A stretch of 64,000 nucleotides of DNA from Streptomyces monashensis. Its GTDB lineage: Bacteria; Actinomycetota; Actinomycetes; Streptomycetales; Streptomycetaceae. The stretch is taken from positions 1 to 64,000 of the forward strand of contig NZ_MLYO01000060.1 in the NCBI RefSeq assembly GCF_001866665.1, written 5' to 3'. Each line of letters starts with the position of its first letter. The first letter of the stretch is position 1. This document shows positions 53,695 to 62,025 of the stretch, one piece after another. The translations under genes and the position numbers were made by a program. The notes below the pieces were generated by a model. That model did not search any database, was not told the DNA's origin, and saw only the letters and a list, made by a program, of their open reading frames with translations.

Positions 53695-54492
53695 CTAAAA
53701 AACAGCCAAATCGGAGGCGGTCGAGACGAGCTGCGGATCGTCGCTGAGGATCGCGTGATGCAGCCGCTGCAGCCGCTGCGAGGGCTCGATGCCGAGCTCG
53801 CTGACCAGCGCGGCACGCAGCCGACGGAAGGCCCGCAGGGCCTCGTCGGAACGGCCGCTGCGGTGCAGGGTGAGGATGAGCAGGGCGTGCAGGTTCTCCT
53901 GCAGGGGGTAGCGGTCGGTCATCATGGCCAGGTCGCCGATCAGTTCGGCGTGCCGGCCCAGGGACAGATAGGCCGCGGCCCGGCTCTCCACCACCCCGCG
54001 CCGCATCTCCTCCAGCCGGCGCGCCTCGGTCTGCAGGACCGTCCCCGTGCGTACGTCGGCCAGGACCGGCCCGCGCCACACCGCGAGCGCCTTGTCGAGG
54101 AGCACGGCGGCTTCCTCCGCCGCATCCCGGGCCAGGGCCTGCCGGCCGTGCCTGGCGAGCCGCTCGAACTCGTGGGAGTCCAGGCCGGTGCCGGGCAGGT
54201 CGAGTACGTAGCCGGTGTGGGTGCGGCAGAGCAGCTCCTTGGCGTCGGGGCCGCTCGCCGGGAGCGCGGCGGCGAGCGCGCGCCGCAGTTGCTTGACGTA
54301 CGTCTGCACCACCGCCGCGGGACGCCCGGGTGGCGTGTCGCCCCACAGCTCCCGCTCGATGGCGGTCACGGAGACGTGCCGGCCGAGGTTGGCGGCCAGC
54401 AGGGCCAGCACCTGGCGGGGCTTGGCCGCGCTGGGCACCAGGGATGTGCCGTTCACCGTCGCAACGAACGGTCCGAGGAGTGCGACCCCCAT
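53695..54492 (-). CDS. Small SARP-family transcriptional activator
   Basis: 265 aa: winged helix at 1-95 (SVTAIERELWGDTPP, TYVKQLRRALAA) and BTAD domain at 100-255 (ALVSELGIEPSQRLQRLHHAIL). This is the ActII-ORF4/DnrI/RedD layout of a pathway-specific activator. AAGGAGCAGCGGAG lies before ATG 54492. It stands at the right edge of the second biosynthetic block and is the likely activator of the genes behind the CTTTAG-type promoters; direct evidence is lacking. Confidence 0.92.
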   Translation of the reverse strand: MGVALLGPFVATVNGTSLVPSAAKPRQVLALLAANLGRHVSVTAIERELWGDTPPGRPAAVVQTYVKQLRRALAAALPASGPDAKELLCRTHTGYVLDLPGTGLDSHEFERLARHGRQALARDAAEEAAVLLDKALAVWRGPVLADVRTGTVLQTEARRLEEMRRGVVESRAAAYLSLGRHAELIGDLAMMTDRYPLQENLHALLILTLHRSGRSDEALRAFRRLRAALVSELGIEPSQRLQRLHHAILSDDPQLVSTASDLAVF

Positions 54493-54820
54493 CTCCGCTG
54501 CTCCTTCCGCGCTGCCAGCGGTTTCATTCGCCGACGGTCGCATATCCGCCAACGGGCCGACAGGGAGGGGCGCATGAGCGGGGCGTGAATCCGCCCGGGT
54601 GCGGCATGTGATTTCCTCATGTCCCGCAGGCCGGCCGCGCTCGCACGGCCCCCGCGGGACCACCGCGAGGGCCGCTTCGCGGACGGGCGGGGTACGGTTT
54701 CCGGACGCGACCTTCGCATTCGGCCCACCGTCCGCCACGCCGGTGTCCGTGGTCCTCGGGTGTCCCTCAGCGGGAACGCCATGGCGACGGCGACAGCAAC
54801 CGATATGCCGACAGGCGAAG
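54493..54820. terminator. Gap between SARP and histidine kinase genes with one hairpin
   Basis: An 11-base stem with one mismatch (54647-54657 / 54663-54673, 5-base loop) may end the two-component operon. The SARP promoter must lie within 54493-54640, but no clear boxes were found. No gene seen. Confidence 0.4.
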
Positions 54821-56254
54821 TCACCGGCTGCTCTCGTCCGCCGGCAGGCGCAGCCGGAACAGAGCGCCACCCCCCAAAGCCTGATGGGCCGTCAGTTCGG
54901 CGCCGTGGGTGTGGGCGATCTGGCGGGCCATGGCCAGGCCCAGCCCCGAGCCGGGCAGGGCGCGGGCGGTGCGGGAGCGGTAGAAGCGGTCGAAGACATG
55001 GGGCAGGTCGGCGGGGTCGATGCCGGGGCCGTGGTCGCGGACGGTGATCTCCAACCGGCCGTCCCGCGGTGCGCGCAGCGCGGCCACCTCGACGCGGCCG
55101 CCCGCCGGGGAGAACTTCGCCGCGTTGTCCAACAGGTTGGAGAACAGCCTGGTCAGACGGCTGGGAACGCCGGCCGACAGGGTGGCGGCGGCCGAGGGGG
55201 TCGTCTCCAGCACGAACCCGATGTGCGGCCAGTGGTCCCGGGCGGCGGCCACGGCGTGCTCCAGCAGCGCCGTCGGAGCCACCACCTCCAGCGCCAACTG
55301 CGGCTCCTCGTCGCGGGCCAGGTCGATCAGGTCGTTGACCAGATTGGTGACCTCCCGCAGCTGGCGGCCGAGGGCGCCCGTCGCGCGCTCCCGCTGGCGC
55401 GGGGTCAGCCGGTCCGCCCGGAGCAGGATCTCCGCGTTGGCACGCAGCGCCGTCAGCGGGGTGCGCAGCTCGTGCGAGGCGTCGGCGACCAGGCGCCGCT
55501 GGGCGGCCAGGGACTCCTCCAGGGCGTCGAGCATGGTGTTGAAGCTCACCGCGAGCCGGGTGATCTCGTCCTCCCGGCCGCGCGGACCGGGCCGCCCGGG
55601 CGGCAGCTCGATGCGGTGCCCGGCGTCGCGCGTCGCGGTGATCCGCTCCGCCGTCGAGGTCAGCCGCGCCACCGGGGCCAGGCCCGAGCGGGACACCCAG
55701 TAGCCGAGCAGCGCGGCCACCGGCACCCCGGCCCCGCCGATCACCGCCAGCAGCCCGGCGACCTGCCGCTCGGCCCGCCGCACCCCGTCGGAGCGCAGCG
55801 CCACCTGCAGGGCCAGGCCCTTGCCGGCGGGCGTGGTCAGCACCCGCACCGGGTTCCCGGCCACCGAGGCGGTGCTGAAGTACGGCGCCCGGTCCCGGTC
55901 CGCGACCTGGCGCACGGCGCCGGTGACGGGCAGCAGATAGCCCTCCTTCGGGTCGTCGGCGGCCGAGGCGGGCACGAGCTGGGCGCACGCGGGCGCGGCC
56001 AGATAGCGGCACTCGCCGGCCTGCACGCCGGGCCCGTTCCGCTGGTGCTGCTGGATCGCCAGGGTCGCCGCCTGGGTGAGCTGGAGGTCGAACTGCCGGT
56101 TCAGGGTGTAGACGGTGACGGCGTACGCGCCCGCGCACACGGCCAGCGCCACACCGGCGACGGCGGCGGAGGCGGTGAGCGCGAGCCGGCGGCGCAGCGG
56201 CGGGCGGCGGTGCCTGCGAGGGCGGGGCCGAAGGCGGGGGCGGGGGCGGGTCAT
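54821..56254 (-). CDS. Two-component sensor histidine kinase
   Basis: 477 aa. A basic N-terminus, membrane helix at about 25-50, extracytoplasmic sensor of about 130 aa with a Cys pair (ECRYLAAPACAQL), second helix at about 180-200, HAMP, then HisKA with the phospho-His in VADASHELRTPLTALR. The ATPase domain has NLLDNAAKFSP, DHGPGIDP and GSGLGLAMARQI. ATGA overlap with the response regulator. The signal is unknown; the divergent murG-like gene suggests the cell envelope. Confidence 0.94.
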   Translation of the reverse strand: MTRPRPRLRPRPRRHRRPPLRRRLALTASAAVAGVALAVCAGAYAVTVYTLNRQFDLQLTQAATLAIQQHQRNGPGVQAGECRYLAAPACAQLVPASAADDPKEGYLLPVTGAVRQVADRDRAPYFSTASVAGNPVRVLTTPAGKGLALQVALRSDGVRRAERQVAGLLAVIGGAGVPVAALLGYWVSRSGLAPVARLTSTAERITATRDAGHRIELPPGRPGPRGREDEITRLAVSFNTMLDALEESLAAQRRLVADASHELRTPLTALRANAEILLRADRLTPRQRERATGALGRQLREVTNLVNDLIDLARDEEPQLALEVVAPTALLEHAVAAARDHWPHIGFVLETTPSAAATLSAGVPSRLTRLFSNLLDNAAKFSPAGGRVEVAALRAPRDGRLEITVRDHGPGIDPADLPHVFDRFYRSRTARALPGSGLGLAMARQIAHTHGAELTAHQALGGGALFRLRLPADESSR

Positions 56255-56970
56255 CGCTCGTCCAGGACGTAGCCGATGCCGTACACGGTGTGGACAAGAC
56301 GCGAGGCGCCGCCCGCCTCCAGCTTGCGGCGCAGGTAACCGACGTACACGGCAAGGGAGTTGGAGTCCGGCCCGAGGTCGCGGCCCCACACCCAGCGCAT
56401 GATCGTCTCCCGCTCCAGGACCTGGCCCGGATGGCGCAGCAGCAGGTCCAGCAGGGCCCACTCGGTGCGGGTGAACTCCAGCCGCCGGCCCGCGCGCACC
56501 GCCGAGCGGCTCTCGGGGTCCAGGATCAGGTCGGCGAAGCGCAGCGCGTCCGGCTGCGGCGGCTCACCGGGGCCGGCGCGGCGCAGCAGGGCCCGCAGCC
56601 GGGCCGCCAGCTCGTCCAGCGCGAACGGCTTGACCAGGTAGTCGTCCGCGCCCGCGTCCAGACCGTCCACCCGGTCGCTGACCGCGTCGAGCGCGGTGAG
56701 CACCAGGATCGGGGTACGGTCGCCCAGCGCCCGCAGCTGCCGGCACACCGCCAGCCCGTCCACCACCGGCATCATCACGTCCAGCACCAGGGCGTCCGGC
56801 TCCCAGTCCACCGCCGCCGCGAGCGCCGCGTGGCCGTCCGCCGCGCCCCGCACGGTGAAGCCCTCCAGCGTCAGCCCGTCCTCCAGGGCGGCCCGGACCT
56901 CCGGGTCGTCGTCCACCACCAGGACCCGCCCGAAGGCGCCGGGAGACGGGGCGTACGCTGCGTCGTTCAT
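56251..56970 (-). CDS. OmpR/PhoB-family response regulator
   Basis: 239 aa. Receiver domain with acidic pocket VVDDD, phospho-Asp64 (LVLDVMMPVVDG) and Lys in DYLVKPFALDEL. The C-terminal winged helix has EFTRTEWALLDLLLRHPGQVL and YVGYLRRKLEAG. It is followed by its kinase and divergent from the murG-like gene; an 11-base direct repeat between them is a good candidate for its binding site. Confidence 0.95.
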   Translation of the reverse strand: MNDAAYAPSPGAFGRVLVVDDDPEVRAALEDGLTLEGFTVRGAADGHAALAAAVDWEPDALVLDVMMPVVDGLAVCRQLRALGDRTPILVLTALDAVSDRVDGLDAGADDYLVKPFALDELAARLRALLRRAGPGEPPQPDALRFADLILDPESRSAVRAGRRLEFTRTEWALLDLLLRHPGQVLERETIMRWVWGRDLGPDSNSLAVYVGYLRRKLEAGGASRLVHTVYGIGYVLDER

Positions 56971-56992
56971 GGCCCCAGCCTGCCAAACCGCT

Positions 56993-57009
56993 CTCTTAAG
57001 AGCCTCTTA
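56993..57009. promoter_or_regulatory. 11-bp-spaced direct repeat, candidate response-regulator site
   Basis: CTCTTA occurs at 56993-56998 and 57004-57009, exactly 11 bases (one turn) apart, in the short gap between the response regulator and the murG-like gene. OmpR-type regulators bind such tandem half-sites. It may control both directions. Confidence 0.55.
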
Positions 57010-57033
57010 GAACAGCTCGCGAGCGTGCCGGGC

Positions 57034-58200
57034 ATGGACACTCCGCTCTCCGTCGTGATCGGTGCCGGGGGCACCGGCGGCCACATCTATCCCGGGCTCG
57101 CACTGGCCGACGCGCTGCGCCGCCGGGCGCCCGACGCGGTGATCTCCTTCGTCGGCACCGAGCGCGGCCTGGAGACCCGGCTCATCCCGGAGGCCGGGTA
57201 CCGGCTGCACACGGTCGACATGATCCCCTTCGACCGCTCCCTCGGCGCGAAGCGCTTCACCCTGCCCGCCGCGCTGCTGAAGTCGGCCGGACAGTGCCGG
57301 GCCGTCCTGCGGGAACAGGGCGCGCAGGTCGCCGTCGGCATGGGCGGGTATCCGAGCGCCCCGGTCGTCCTCGGCGCCCGCCTCGCCTCGCTGCCGAGCG
57401 TCATCCACGAGTCCAACGCGGTGCCCGGCCGGGCCAACGCCTTCGCCGCCCGGCTCACCCCGCACATCGCGCTCGCCTTCGAGGCCGGCGTCGACCGGCT
57501 GCCCGCGTCCGGCCGGCCCGAGCTGGTCGGCATGCCGCTGTCCGGCCCGCTGGCCACCCTCGACCGGGCCGGCGCGCGCGAGGACGCCCGCCGGGAGCTG
57601 GGCATCGGCGGGCGGACCCGGCTGCTCCTCGTCAACGGCGGCAGCCTGGGCGCGGCCCGGCTCACCGAGGCGGCCCTCGGGCTCGCCGAGCGCTGGCGGG
57701 AGCGCACCGACGTACGGCTGCTGGTCAAGACCGGGCCCGCGGCCCTGGAGGAGGCCCGTGCCCGGCTGCGCGCCACCGGGGCCGACCGGGTCGCCGAGGC
57801 CGTGGCCTATCTGGACCGCATCGACCGGATGTACGCCGCCGCCGACCTGCTGGTGTGCCGGGCGGGCTCGGCGACCGTCGCCGAGCTGGCCGCCATCGGC
57901 CTGCCCGCCGTCCTCGTGCCGTACCCGCACGCCCCCGGCGACCACCAGACGCACAACGCCCGCACCCTCACCGGGATCGGCGCGGGGGTGCTGCTGCGGG
58001 ACGAGACGACCACGGCCGCGTCCCTCGACGCCCTCGCCGGTCCCCTGCTCGACGACCCGCGCCGGCTGGACGCCATGTCCCGCGCCGCGGCCGCGGCCGG
58101 CGCCGGCGCGCTGCACCGGGACGCGGCCGACCGGCTGGCCCGCAAGGTGCTCCGGCTCGCGGGCCACCCGCTGCCCACCCCCGTCTCCCCCACGCTCTGA
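57034..58200 (+). CDS. MurG-like UDP-GlcNAc glycosyltransferase (second-copy type)
   Basis: 388 aa GT-B enzyme. N-terminal IGAGGTGGHIYPGLALADAL, GMGGYPSAPVVLGA and IHESNAVPGRAN; C-terminal LLLVNGGSLGAARLTEA and VCRAGSATVAELAAIGLPAVLVPYPH, all MurG hallmarks. MurG adds GlcNAc to lipid I. No mur or fts genes surround it, so it is not the division-cluster copy. Under a two-component system it may remodel the wall under stress or add a sugar to another lipid. I chose ATG 57034; the ribosome-binding site is weak. Confidence 0.88.
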   Translation: MDTPLSVVIGAGGTGGHIYPGLALADALRRRAPDAVISFVGTERGLETRLIPEAGYRLHTVDMIPFDRSLGAKRFTLPAALLKSAGQCRAVLREQGAQVAVGMGGYPSAPVVLGARLASLPSVIHESNAVPGRANAFAARLTPHIALAFEAGVDRLPASGRPELVGMPLSGPLATLDRAGAREDARRELGIGGRTRLLLVNGGSLGAARLTEAALGLAERWRERTDVRLLVKTGPAALEEARARLRATGADRVAEAVAYLDRIDRMYAAADLLVCRAGSATVAELAAIGLPAVLVPYPHAPGDHQTHNARTLTGIGAGVLLRDETTTAASLDALAGPLLDDPRRLDAMSRAAAAAGAGALHRDAADRLARKVLRLAGHPLPTPVSPTL

Positions 58201-58223
58201 CGCACTCCGAGAAAGGCCCCGCC

Positions 58224-59237
58224 ATGAACGCGACCGCCCACCCCACGACCGACTTCTTCCACGACCGCACCGTCCTCGTCACCGGAGCCGAGGGCTTCAT
58301 CGGCTCCACGCTGGTCGACCTGCTCGTCCAGCGGGGCGCCACCGTCCGCGCCCTCGTCCACTACAAGCCGTACGCCGAGAAGGGCAACCTCGCCCGGCTG
58401 CAGGACCACCCGCGGGTGGAGCTGATCGCGGGGGACGTGCGCGATCCGGGCCGGGTGATGGACGCCGTGGCCGGCTGCGACACCGTCTTCCACCTCGCCG
58501 CCCTCATCGGCATCCCCTACAGCTACGACTCCCCGGGCGCCTACGTCGCCGTCAACGTCACCGGCACCGAGAACATCGCCGAGGCCTGCCGCCGCCACGG
58601 GGTCCGCCGCCTGGTGCACACCTCCACCAGCGAGGTCTACGGCACCGCCCTGACCGTCCCGATCGGCGAGGACCACCCGCTCCAGCCGCAGTCGCCGTAC
58701 TCGGCCTCGAAGATCGGCGCCGACATGATGGTCCTCTCCCACCACCACGCCTTCGACCTGCCCGTGACCGTCGTACGGCCCTTCAACACCTACGGCCCCC
58801 GCCAGTCCGCCCGCGCCGTGATCCCCACGATCCTCGCCCAACTGCACGCCGGGGCACGGGAGATACGCCTCGGCTCGCTGACCCCGACCCGTGACTTCAC
58901 CTACGTCACCGACACCGCGCGCGGCTTCCTCGCCGTCGCGCAGTGCGACCGGGCGCTCGGTGACGTCGTCAACCTCGGCACCGGCGAGGAGATCGCCATC
59001 GGTGACCTGGCCCGCAGGCTGATCGCCGTCTCCGGGCAGGACGCGGAGATCGTCGTGGACGAGGCGCGGCTGCGCCCGGCCGGCAGCGAGGTGCACCGCC
59101 TGCTGTCGGACAACTCCCGGGCCCGCACCTGGGCCGCGTGGAAGCCGGAGATCTCCCTCGACGAGGGCCTGCGCCGCACCTCGGACTGGATCCGCGGCAA
59201 CCTCCACCTCTTCGCACCCGGCCGCTACGCGGTCTGA
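58224..59237 (+). CDS. NAD-dependent sugar epimerase/dehydratase (extended SDR)
   Basis: 337 aa. NAD motif VTGAEGFIGSTLVDLL near residue 20, active-site Thr-Ser with YSASKIGADMM (YxxxK) and PFNTYGPRQSARAVIPTIL. It resembles NDP-glucose 4,6-dehydratases and GDP/UDP-sugar epimerases. It lies 23 bases after the murG-like gene with GAGAAAGG in front, so it probably makes the nucleotide sugar used by that transferase. Confidence 0.9.
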   Translation: MNATAHPTTDFFHDRTVLVTGAEGFIGSTLVDLLVQRGATVRALVHYKPYAEKGNLARLQDHPRVELIAGDVRDPGRVMDAVAGCDTVFHLAALIGIPYSYDSPGAYVAVNVTGTENIAEACRRHGVRRLVHTSTSEVYGTALTVPIGEDHPLQPQSPYSASKIGADMMVLSHHHAFDLPVTVVRPFNTYGPRQSARAVIPTILAQLHAGAREIRLGSLTPTRDFTYVTDTARGFLAVAQCDRALGDVVNLGTGEEIAIGDLARRLIAVSGQDAEIVVDEARLRPAGSEVHRLLSDNSRARTWAAWKPEISLDEGLRRTSDWIRGNLHLFAPGRYAV

Positions 59238-59247
59238 ACCCGCCGCG

Positions 59248-60189
59248 TCACCGTCCCGGCAGCAGCCCGATGCCGGACACCGGTCCGAGGTGAGCGAGCT
59301 TGTCGGGGTTGGACACGGCGTGGACCGCCCGGATCGCGCCGTCGGCGATGTCCAGCGCGACCACACTCGCCACGCGGCCCTCGGCGTCGTAAGTGACCCC
59401 GCCCGGGCGGCCGTTGACCCAGGCCGGTTCGAGGACGGCGCCGAGCGCCCGGACCCGGTGGAAGCCGCCCACGAGCAGCCGGCCGATCCGCCGCGGCTCG
59501 GTCACCGACGCCGCGAGGGCCTGCGCCTTGCCGCCGCCGTCGCCCTGGAACACCGCGTCGGGAGCGAGCATGCCGAGCAGGGCGTCCAGGTCGCCGCCGG
59601 CGGCGGCCGCGAAGAACCGGTCGGCCAGCCGCGCGCCCTCCGCCCGCCGCTCCGGGAGCGGCCCGGGGCCGGCCGGCCGCGCCCCGGGGGCGACGCGCTT
59701 CCTGGCGCGGGCGAAGATCTGCCGGCAGTTCGCCTCGGACTTGCCGGTGATCCGCGCCACCTCCGGGTAGCCGTGCCCGAAGACCTCGCGCAGCACGAAC
59801 ACCGCGCGCTCCACCGGCGAGAGGACCTCCAGCAGCACGAGGAACGCCATCGACAGCGCGTCGGACAGCTCGGCGTGCTCGGCCGGTCCGGACCCGTCGG
59901 CGGCGACCACGACCGGCTCGGGCAGCCAGTCGCCGACGTACGTCTCGCGTCGTACCCGCGCCGACTTCAGGTGGTTGATGGCGAGCCGGGTCACCGCCGT
60001 GGTCAGGTACGCCTTCAGGTCGGTGATCACGGTGCCCGCCCGGCGCGCCCGGGTCAGCCCGAGGAAGGCGTCCTGCACGAGGTCCTCGGCGTCGCCCACG
60101 GAGCCGGTCATCCCGTAGGCGACGGAGAACAGCAGCGGCCGGTATCCGTACGCGTCCGTGCCTGCGGACGCCTCCGCGGAGACGCACAT
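59248..60189 (-). CDS. sigJ: ECF41-type sigma factor with SnoaL-like C-terminal domain
   Basis: 313 aa. Sigma-2 (about 20-85: GDAEDLVQDAFLGLTRAR) and sigma-4 (about 115-165: LSPVERAVFVLREVFGHGYPEVA) are followed by a SnoaL-like domain (about 195-300). The three ECF41 hallmark motifs are visible: WLPEP, DGGGK and NPDKL. In this group the C-terminal domain acts as a built-in anti-sigma/activator, and targets are usually neighbouring oxidoreductase or DoxX-type genes; a DoxX gene is divergent. I chose ATG 60189; GTG 60207 is possible. Confidence 0.93.
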   Translation of the reverse strand: MCVSAEASAGTDAYGYRPLLFSVAYGMTGSVGDAEDLVQDAFLGLTRARRAGTVITDLKAYLTTAVTRLAINHLKSARVRRETYVGDWLPEPVVVAADGSGPAEHAELSDALSMAFLVLLEVLSPVERAVFVLREVFGHGYPEVARITGKSEANCRQIFARARKRVAPGARPAGPGPLPERRAEGARLADRFFAAAAGGDLDALLGMLAPDAVFQGDGGGKAQALAASVTEPRRIGRLLVGGFHRVRALGAVLEPAWVNGRPGGVTYDAEGRVASVVALDIADGAIRAVHAVSNPDKLAHLGPVSGIGLLPGR

Positions 60190-60278
60190 CACATCTCTCT
60201 CCCTCACAGCGTGCCCGGGTGTCCTGTCTCAGAGGGGCGACAGCACAGCACACGCAACCACCCCACGAGGAGAGAACC

Positions 60279-60644
60279 ATGAACGTCGCCCTGTGGATCG
60301 TCGCCGGACTGCTGGCCGCCGCCTACCTGGCGGGCGGCGGCTACAAGGTGATCACCCCGAAGGAGCGGATCGCCGCCGCCGGGGCCGCCGGCCGCTGGGT
60401 CGAGGACTTCGGCGCCGGCGGTGTGAAGGCCATCGGGGTCCTGGAGGTCCTGGCCGCGGTGGGCCTGGTCCTGCCCGCCGCGCTCGGCATCGCACCGGTG
60501 CTGGTGCCGCTGGCCGCCCTCGGGCTGGTGCTGCTGATGACCGGCGCCGCGCTCACCCGCGTCCGGCGGCACGAGTACCGCCTGGTGGCCGTGGACCTGG
60601 TCTACGTCGCCCTGGCCGCGTTCGTGGCCTGGGGGCGCTTGTGA
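60279..60644 (+). CDS. DoxX-family membrane protein
   Basis: 121 aa with four hydrophobic helices (about 5-25, 46-66, 70-90, 100-118) and the short loop YKVITPKERIAAAG typical of DoxX-like proteins. GAGGAGAGAACC precedes the ATG. Divergent from the ECF41 sigma gene, whose usual targets include this family, so it is the probable member of its regulon. Confidence 0.88.
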   Translation: MNVALWIVAGLLAAAYLAGGGYKVITPKERIAAAGAAGRWVEDFGAGGVKAIGVLEVLAAVGLVLPAALGIAPVLVPLAALGLVLLMTGAALTRVRRHEYRLVAVDLVYVALAAFVAWGRL

Positions 60645-60657
60645 GCACCGGGGCACG

Positions 60658-61713
60658 CTACGACGACGCCCGCACCACCAGCTCCGTCGCCAGCACCGCG
60701 TGCCGTCGCTCCAGCCCCCGGGAGGCGGCCGGGCGCCGGTCGGCGATCTCGGCGAGCAGCAGGTCGATCATGGCGCGGCCCATCTCCTCGATGGGCTGGC
60801 GGACGCTGGTCAGCGGCGGGTCCATGTGGCGGGCGATGGCGGAGTCGTCGTAGCCGATCAGCGCCACGTCGTCCGGGATACGGCGGCCCGCCTCGCGCAG
60901 CACCTGGCGGGCGCCCGCCGCCGTCACGTCCGAGCCGGCGAAGACCGCGTCCAGACCGGGGCGCCGCTCCAGCAGGGCGGACATGGCCCGCCGGCCGCCC
61001 TCCTCCGTGAAGTCCCCGGGCTCGACGAGGAGTTCGTCCGTCTCGTGGCCCGCGTCGCGCAGGGCGTCGCGGTAGCCGTCGACGCGGCGCTGGGCGCCGT
61101 AGACGTCGAGGCGGCCGGTGATGTGCGCGATCTCGGTGCGCCCCCGCGCCAGCAGGTGCTCGACGGCCGAGCGGGCGCCGCCGTAGTTGTCGGAGTCCAC
61201 CGAGGTGAGCGCCTCGGCGGCCGAGCGCGGGCCGCTGATCACGGCCGGGATCTCCAGCTGGGCCAGCAGGTCGGGCAGCGGGTCGTCGGCGTGCACCGAG
61301 ACCAGCAGGACGCCGTCCACGCGGTGCGCCGCGAGGTACTGGGCGAGACGCTGGCGCCCCCGGGCGTTGCCCGCGAAGGTCAGCAGCAACTGCATCTCGC
61401 TGTCGGCGAGTTCGGCGCCGACACCGCGCAGCATGTCCGAGAAGTAGGGCTCGGCGAAGAAGCGGGCCTCGGGCTCGGGCACGACGAGGGCGATCGCGTC
61501 GGTGCGGTTGGCCGCGAGGGCGCGGGCCGCGGTGTTGGGGACGTAACCCAGTTCGGCGACGGCCGCCTCGACCGCGGCGCGGGTGGCGTCGCTGACCCGG
61601 GGCGAGCCGTTGATCACCCGCGAGACCGTGCCCCGGCCGACCCCGGCCCGTGCGGCGACCTCCTCGAGCGTGGGCCGCCCACCGCTCCGGCCCCGCGCCC
61701 CGTGGCTTGCCAT
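60658..61713 (-). CDS. cebR: LacI-family repressor (CebR-like)
   Basis: 351 aa. N-terminal helix-turn-helix LEEVAARAGVGRGTVSRVINGS with the hinge NTAARALAANRTD; sugar-binding domain (ALVVPEPEARFFAEPYF, VFAGSDVTAAGA, PPLTSVRQPIEEMG). CebR represses beta-glucoside (cellobiose) uptake genes at 14-base palindromes; the identical palindrome stands in the promoter of the divergent transporter operon. The symbol rests on this operator and the context. Confidence 0.85.
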   Translation of the reverse strand: MASHGARGRSGGRPTLEEVAARAGVGRGTVSRVINGSPRVSDATRAAVEAAVAELGYVPNTAARALAANRTDAIALVVPEPEARFFAEPYFSDMLRGVGAELADSEMQLLLTFAGNARGRQRLAQYLAAHRVDGVLLVSVHADDPLPDLLAQLEIPAVISGPRSAAEALTSVDSDNYGGARSAVEHLLARGRTEIAHITGRLDVYGAQRRVDGYRDALRDAGHETDELLVEPGDFTEEGGRRAMSALLERRPGLDAVFAGSDVTAAGARQVLREAGRRIPDDVALIGYDDSAIARHMDPPLTSVRQPIEEMGRAMIDLLLAEIADRRPAASRGLERRHAVLATELVVRASS

Positions 61714-61851
61714 GGGCTCCGCCTCTCCGCAGCATCGTCTGTGCTGGCCGAATGTAACAGGCACACTTCACCGCGGCAGCCGCCCCCGGGAGCTGCCGAC
61801 CGACCCCGCTAACGCTCCGATAACCGAAGGCACTCCCGCGTGTCCGCTCCC

Positions 61852-61909
61852 TTGACACCCCGCTTCCGAGCGACGACTCTTCAACCCATCACGTGTGGGA
61901 GCGCTCCCA
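61852..61909 (+). promoter_or_regulatory. Promoter and CebR-type operator of the sugar transporter operon
   Basis: A -35 box TTGACA (61852-61857), 17-base spacer and weak -10 GACTCT (61875-61880) are followed by TGGGAGCGCTCCCA at 61896-61909, the known CebR box, inside a perfect 20-base palindrome (61893-61912). The operator lies just past the expected start site, where a bound repressor blocks transcription. The rest of 61714-62025 is untranslated leader and divergent promoter. Confidence 0.85.
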
Positions 61910-62025
61910 CACTACCTGACACATACACATCCCGCACGTTCCCCGCCCGAGCCGCAGCGAGCAACATACGGGCCCAACAGTGCAGTTGGCCGGGGGGTCG
62001 GCACGTCAGGCAACAGGAGGACGCA

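Noticed and set aside
54619..55047. 142-aa plus-strand ORF upstream of and overlapping the histidine kinase gene
   Set aside because: Arg/Gly/Pro-rich, overlaps the kinase coding region antisense, and no ribosome-binding site.
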